Source: JAYWAM01 sp043782425 | GTDB taxonomy: Bacteria > Pseudomonadota > Gammaproteobacteria > Burkholderiales > Usitatibacteraceae | Reading direction: 5' to 3' | Length of the DNA: 8,477 nucleotides | Assembly (NCBI GenBank): GCA_043782425.1 | Contig: JAYWAM010000349.1 | Location: forward strand, 1-8,477 | Shown here: one piece after another, positions 6,291 to 8,477 of the stretch | Numbering within the stretch: position 1 is the stretch's first letter | Layout: the number at the start of each line of letters is the position of its first letter | Notes under the pieces: model-generated | The model's database searches: none | Told to the model about the DNA's origin: nothing | The model's input: the letters and a program-made list of their open reading frames with translations, nothing else | Translations under genes and position numbers: made by a program

Positions 6291-6315
6291 TTTACAAGGT
6301 AGTCGCGGCTATAAT
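6291..6315 (+). promoter_or_regulatory. Possible promoter of the MoxR/VWA operon
   Basis: A perfect -10 hexamer TATAAT is at 6310-6315, placing transcription start near 6322 and leaving about 25 bases to the MoxR ATG. The nearest -35-like hexamer, TTTACA at 6291-6296, is only 13 bases away, shorter than the usual 16-18; at the usual distance the match is poor (AAGTTT). The site fits its position but may need an activator or be chance. Confidence 0.35.
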
Positions 6316-6346
6316 TGATCCCCTTCCTTTTACCTGCCCAACCCCA

Positions 6347-7186
6347 ATGAAATTCACCGGAACCTCCTCCTACGTCGCCACCGATGACCTGATGCTTGCC
6401 GTCAACGCCGCCATTACCCTGCAACGCCCGCTGCTGGTCAAAGGCGAGCCGGGTACCGGCAAAACCATGCTGGCTGAGGAGGTGGCGCGCTCCTTGGGCA
6501 AGCCCTTGTACCAGTGGCACATCAAAAGCACCAGCAAGGCGCAACAGGGGCTGTATGAGTACGACGCCGTGTCGCGCCTGCGAGACGGCCAGTTGGGCGA
6601 CGAGCGCGTGCACGACATTCGCAATTACATCGTCAAAGGCAAGCTGTGGGAGGTGTTTCACTCCGAAGAGCAGGCGGTGTTGCTTATCGACGAGATCGAC
6701 AAGGCCGACATCGAGTTTCCCAACGACCTGCTGCGCGAGCTCGACCGCATGGAGTTTTACGTCTATGAGACGCGCGAAACCATAGTGGCGCGGCATCGCC
6801 CCATTATTTTCATCACCAGCAACAATGAAAAGGAATTGCCCGATGCTTTTTTGCGGCGCTGTTTTTTCCACTATATCCGTTTCCCCGATAAGGAGACGAT
6901 GCAGAAAATTGTTGGTGTGCATTTTCCGAATCTCAAAAAAGATTTGTTGCGCGAAGCATTTGAAGTGTTTTTCGACATGCGCGATCTGCCCGGTTTGAAG
7001 AAGAAGCCCTCAACCTCCGAGCTGCTCGATTGGCTCAAGCTTCTAGTGGCGGAAGATATTCCGCCCGAAGCATTGAAGGGCGATAAAAGCAATCCTATCC
7101 CGCCGCTTTACGGCGCGCTCATCAAGAACGAGCAGGATGTGCATTTGTTCGAGCGCCTGGTGTTTCTTGCAAAGCGCAATCGTTGA
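6347..7186 (+). CDS. MoxR-family AAA+ ATPase
   Basis: A 279-residue ATPase of the MoxR group, chaperone-like proteins that use ATP to remodel or help assemble other complexes, usually with a von Willebrand factor A partner. Motifs are all present: Walker A GEPGTGKT (33-40), Walker B VLLIDEID (111-118), sensor 1 TSN (157-159), arginine finger region LPDAFLRRC (164-172), and a C-terminal lid helix with KKPSTSELLDWLKLL (219-233). Length is at the short end normal for this subgroup (about 280). The ATG at 6347 begins MKFTGTSSYVATDD, where homology to the family starts. A longer frame back to GTG 6152 is possible on paper but runs through the REP-like repeat and an Arg/Gly/Leu-rich nonsense stretch. 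No Shine-Dalgarno precedes the ATG (CCCAACCCCA), so initiation may be leader-dependent or weak. The stop abuts the next gene's start. Confidence 0.92.
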   Translation: MKFTGTSSYVATDDLMLAVNAAITLQRPLLVKGEPGTGKTMLAEEVARSLGKPLYQWHIKSTSKAQQGLYEYDAVSRLRDGQLGDERVHDIRNYIVKGKLWEVFHSEEQAVLLIDEIDKADIEFPNDLLRELDRMEFYVYETRETIVARHRPIIFITSNNEKELPDAFLRRCFFHYIRFPDKETMQKIVGVHFPNLKKDLLREAFEVFFDMRDLPGLKKKPSTSELLDWLKLLVAEDIPPEALKGDKSNPIPPLYGALIKNEQDVHLFERLVFLAKRNR

Positions 7187-8362
7187 ATGCTCATCGATTT
7201 CTTTCTCAGCGTAAAACAAGCCGGTGTACCCGCTTCGGTAAAGGAATATTTGACGCTGTGCGACGCCATGCGCCAGAGCGTGATTCACGGCAGTGTCGAT
7301 GATTTTTACTATCTGGCGCGACTTTGCCTGGTGAAGGACGAAGCGCACTTCGATAAATTCGACCGCGCTTTTGCTGCGTATTTCAAAGGCGTCGAATCGC
7401 TAGACGCAGCGCTTTCCTCGTTGATCCCCGAAGAATGGCTGAAGAAGTTGGCGGAGCGCGTGCTGAGCGAACAGGAGAAAGCCGAGATTGAAGCCCTGGG
7501 CGGCTGGGACAAGTTGATGGAAACGCTCAAGAAGCGCCTCGAAGAGCAGAAAGAGCGCCATCAAGGCGGCGATAAATGGATAGGTACGGCGGGCACTTCT
7601 CCGTTCGGCGCCTACGGCTACAACCCGGAAGGCGTGCGCATTGGCCAGGAAGGTTCGCGCCACCGCCGCGCGGTGAAGGTGTGGGACAAGCGCGAGTTTC
7701 GCAACTACGACGCTGACGCCGAAATCGGCGTGCGCAATCTGCAAATGGCTTTGCGGCGGTTGCGACGTTTCGCGCGCAAGGGCGCGGCCGAAGAGCTCGA
7801 TATGGACGGCACCATACACGCCACCGCAAACAATGCCGGTTACCTCGATCTCAAGATGATCCCTGAGCGGCATAACAGTGTGAAGGTGCTGCTGTTTCTC
7901 GATGTCGGCGGCTCGATGGACGACTACATCCAGCTTTGCGAGCAGCTTTTTACGGCGGCTAAAAGCGAGTTTAAGCACCTCGAACATTTCTATTTTCATA
8001 ACTGCGTTTATGAGCGCGTGTGGCGCAACAATCAAATGCGCCGCAATGAATTTCTATCCACCTGGGATGTGCTGCACAAGTACGCTCACGATTACAAGTT
8101 GGTGATCGTCGGCGACGCTGCCATGAGCCCTTACGAAATTCTTCAGGCCGGCGGCAGTGTGGAGCATCACAACGAAGAGGCGGGCGTGGTGTGGCTCAAG
8201 CGCCTGTTGAGTGTTTATCACCATGCGGCATGGATCAATCCTGCGCCTGAGGATCACTGGCAGTGGACCCACTCCACCAAAATCGTGCGCGAGCTGATGG
8301 GCGAGCGCATGTTTCCGCTCACCGTCAAAGGTATGGAAGACGCTATGCGTGAGCTGTCGTGA
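7187..8362 (+). CDS. CoxE-like von Willebrand factor A domain protein
   Basis: A 391-residue partner of the MoxR ATPase; its ATG follows the MoxR TGA with no base between, so translation is likely coupled. Residues 1-125 are helical and charged (PEEWLKKLAERVLSEQEKAE, then LKKRLEEQKERHQGG). 130-160 is a Gly-rich linker (GTSPFGAYGYNPEGVRIGQ). 185-230 carries Arg-rich RRLRRFARKGAAEELDMDGTI. The VWA domain (232-391) has the metal site as LDVGGSMDD (Asp239, Ser243), with Gly in place of the first Ser of the classical DxSxS; from memory this DxGGS form is usual in this subfamily. A later acidic residue in VIVGDAAMS (Asp310) fits the other metal-site loop. There is no signal peptide or membrane segment, so it is cytoplasmic. 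Such pairs mature or activate enzymes (for example CO dehydrogenase in cox clusters), but no client gene is adjacent. Only 115 bases follow the stop, with no recognised gene. Confidence 0.9.
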   Translation: MLIDFFLSVKQAGVPASVKEYLTLCDAMRQSVIHGSVDDFYYLARLCLVKDEAHFDKFDRAFAAYFKGVESLDAALSSLIPEEWLKKLAERVLSEQEKAEIEALGGWDKLMETLKKRLEEQKERHQGGDKWIGTAGTSPFGAYGYNPEGVRIGQEGSRHRRAVKVWDKREFRNYDADAEIGVRNLQMALRRLRRFARKGAAEELDMDGTIHATANNAGYLDLKMIPERHNSVKVLLFLDVGGSMDDYIQLCEQLFTAAKSEFKHLEHFYFHNCVYERVWRNNQMRRNEFLSTWDVLHKYAHDYKLVIVGDAAMSPYEILQAGGSVEHHNEEAGVVWLKRLLSVYHHAAWINPAPEDHWQWTHSTKIVRELMGERMFPLTVKGMEDAMRELS

Positions 8363-8477
8363 ACCGATACACCCCGTCCGCACGGTAAATTTGTTCTCAA
8401 GTTCTGCGCGCCCCAGTTGCCGAGTTGTTTGTCATGCGCAAGTAGTCGAAGACCAGACGAGTACGGAAGCAGAGTTT

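Larger units (their letters stand above)
5828..6346. other. 519-base divergent intergenic region packed with repeats
   Basis: No believable gene. From left to right: 5828-6005 is unique-looking and should contain the leader and promoter of the phospholipase D-like gene, though I found no clear -35/-10 pair. 6006-6140 is the inverted-repeat doublet. 6170-6194 is the second repeat family. 6265-6282 is a small hairpin (CCACCC, six-base loop, GGGTGG). 6310-6315 is a TATAAT before the MoxR gene. Open frames running through 5976-6224 and 6152-6346 are repeat translations, not genes. Confidence 0.7.

Noticed and set aside
6152..6346. A 65-residue N-terminal extension of the MoxR ATPase from GTG 6152
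   Set aside because: It runs through the family B repeat and a non-homologous stretch; family homology begins at ATG 6347.
7400..8035. A 211-codon reverse-strand frame over the VWA gene
   Set aside because: It is the complement of a well-supported VWA protein, rich in His/Leu/Val, with no domain or ribosome site.
8374..8390. A short hairpin CCGT-CCGC-ACGG followed by TAAAT after the VWA gene
   Set aside because: A four-base stem without a clean T tract is too weak to call a terminator.
1..8477. A CRISPR array, tRNA, rRNA, prophage or transposase gene
   Set aside because: No regularly spaced direct repeats, cloverleaf or conserved RNA stretches, or transposase motifs were seen on either strand.

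Overview
The window looks like chromosomal DNA of a proteobacterium. The protein families point most to a betaproteobacterium of the Nitrosomonadales/Gallionellaceae type. This placement is an inference from the formate dehydrogenase gamma subunit, the P460-type cytochrome and the style of the repeats; no rRNA or other decisive marker is present. No tRNA, rRNA, CRISPR array, insertion sequence or phage gene was seen. The odd length, the broken gene at the left edge and the gene-free right end would fit a whole contig.

Layout. Left block (+ strand, 90-1714): the 3' part of a membrane cytochrome b subunit of formate dehydrogenase, a small exported Ala/Lys/Pro-rich protein of unknown role, then a lipoprotein cytochrome of the P460 family, closed by a strong intrinsic terminator. 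The first ~89 bases do not continue the formate dehydrogenase gene in a recognisable way. Middle block (- strand, 1773-5827): reading from the right, a phospholipase D/cardiolipin synthase-like protein with two HKD motifs, closely followed by an exported protein of unknown function that probably starts at TTG, and after a 143-base gap a large exported DUF4139-domain protein. Right block (+ strand, 6347-8362): a MoxR-type AAA+ ATPase whose stop codon abuts the start of a CoxE-like von Willebrand factor A protein.

How the genes may work together. The left block is electron-transfer and haem-protein chemistry at the inner membrane and periplasm. The phospholipase D-like protein and its partner look like an envelope lipid module. 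The MoxR/VWA pair is a classical chaperone-like couple for maturing or remodelling other protein complexes, but no client gene lies in the window.

The most distinctive non-coding feature is in the 519-base gap between the divergent phospholipase D and MoxR genes. A perfect 32-bp inverted repeat encloses 71 bases, and each arm is itself a hairpin preceded by GTAG, which is the architecture of a REP doublet (REPIN/BIME). A second, different GTAG-hairpin repeat lies 29 bases further on, and a near-identical copy of it (24 of 25 bases) sits 4.4 kb away between the convergent cytochrome and DUF4139 genes. I see no clearly new multi-gene system; the repeats, the cytochrome's context and the lipid-module pair are the points most worth following up.
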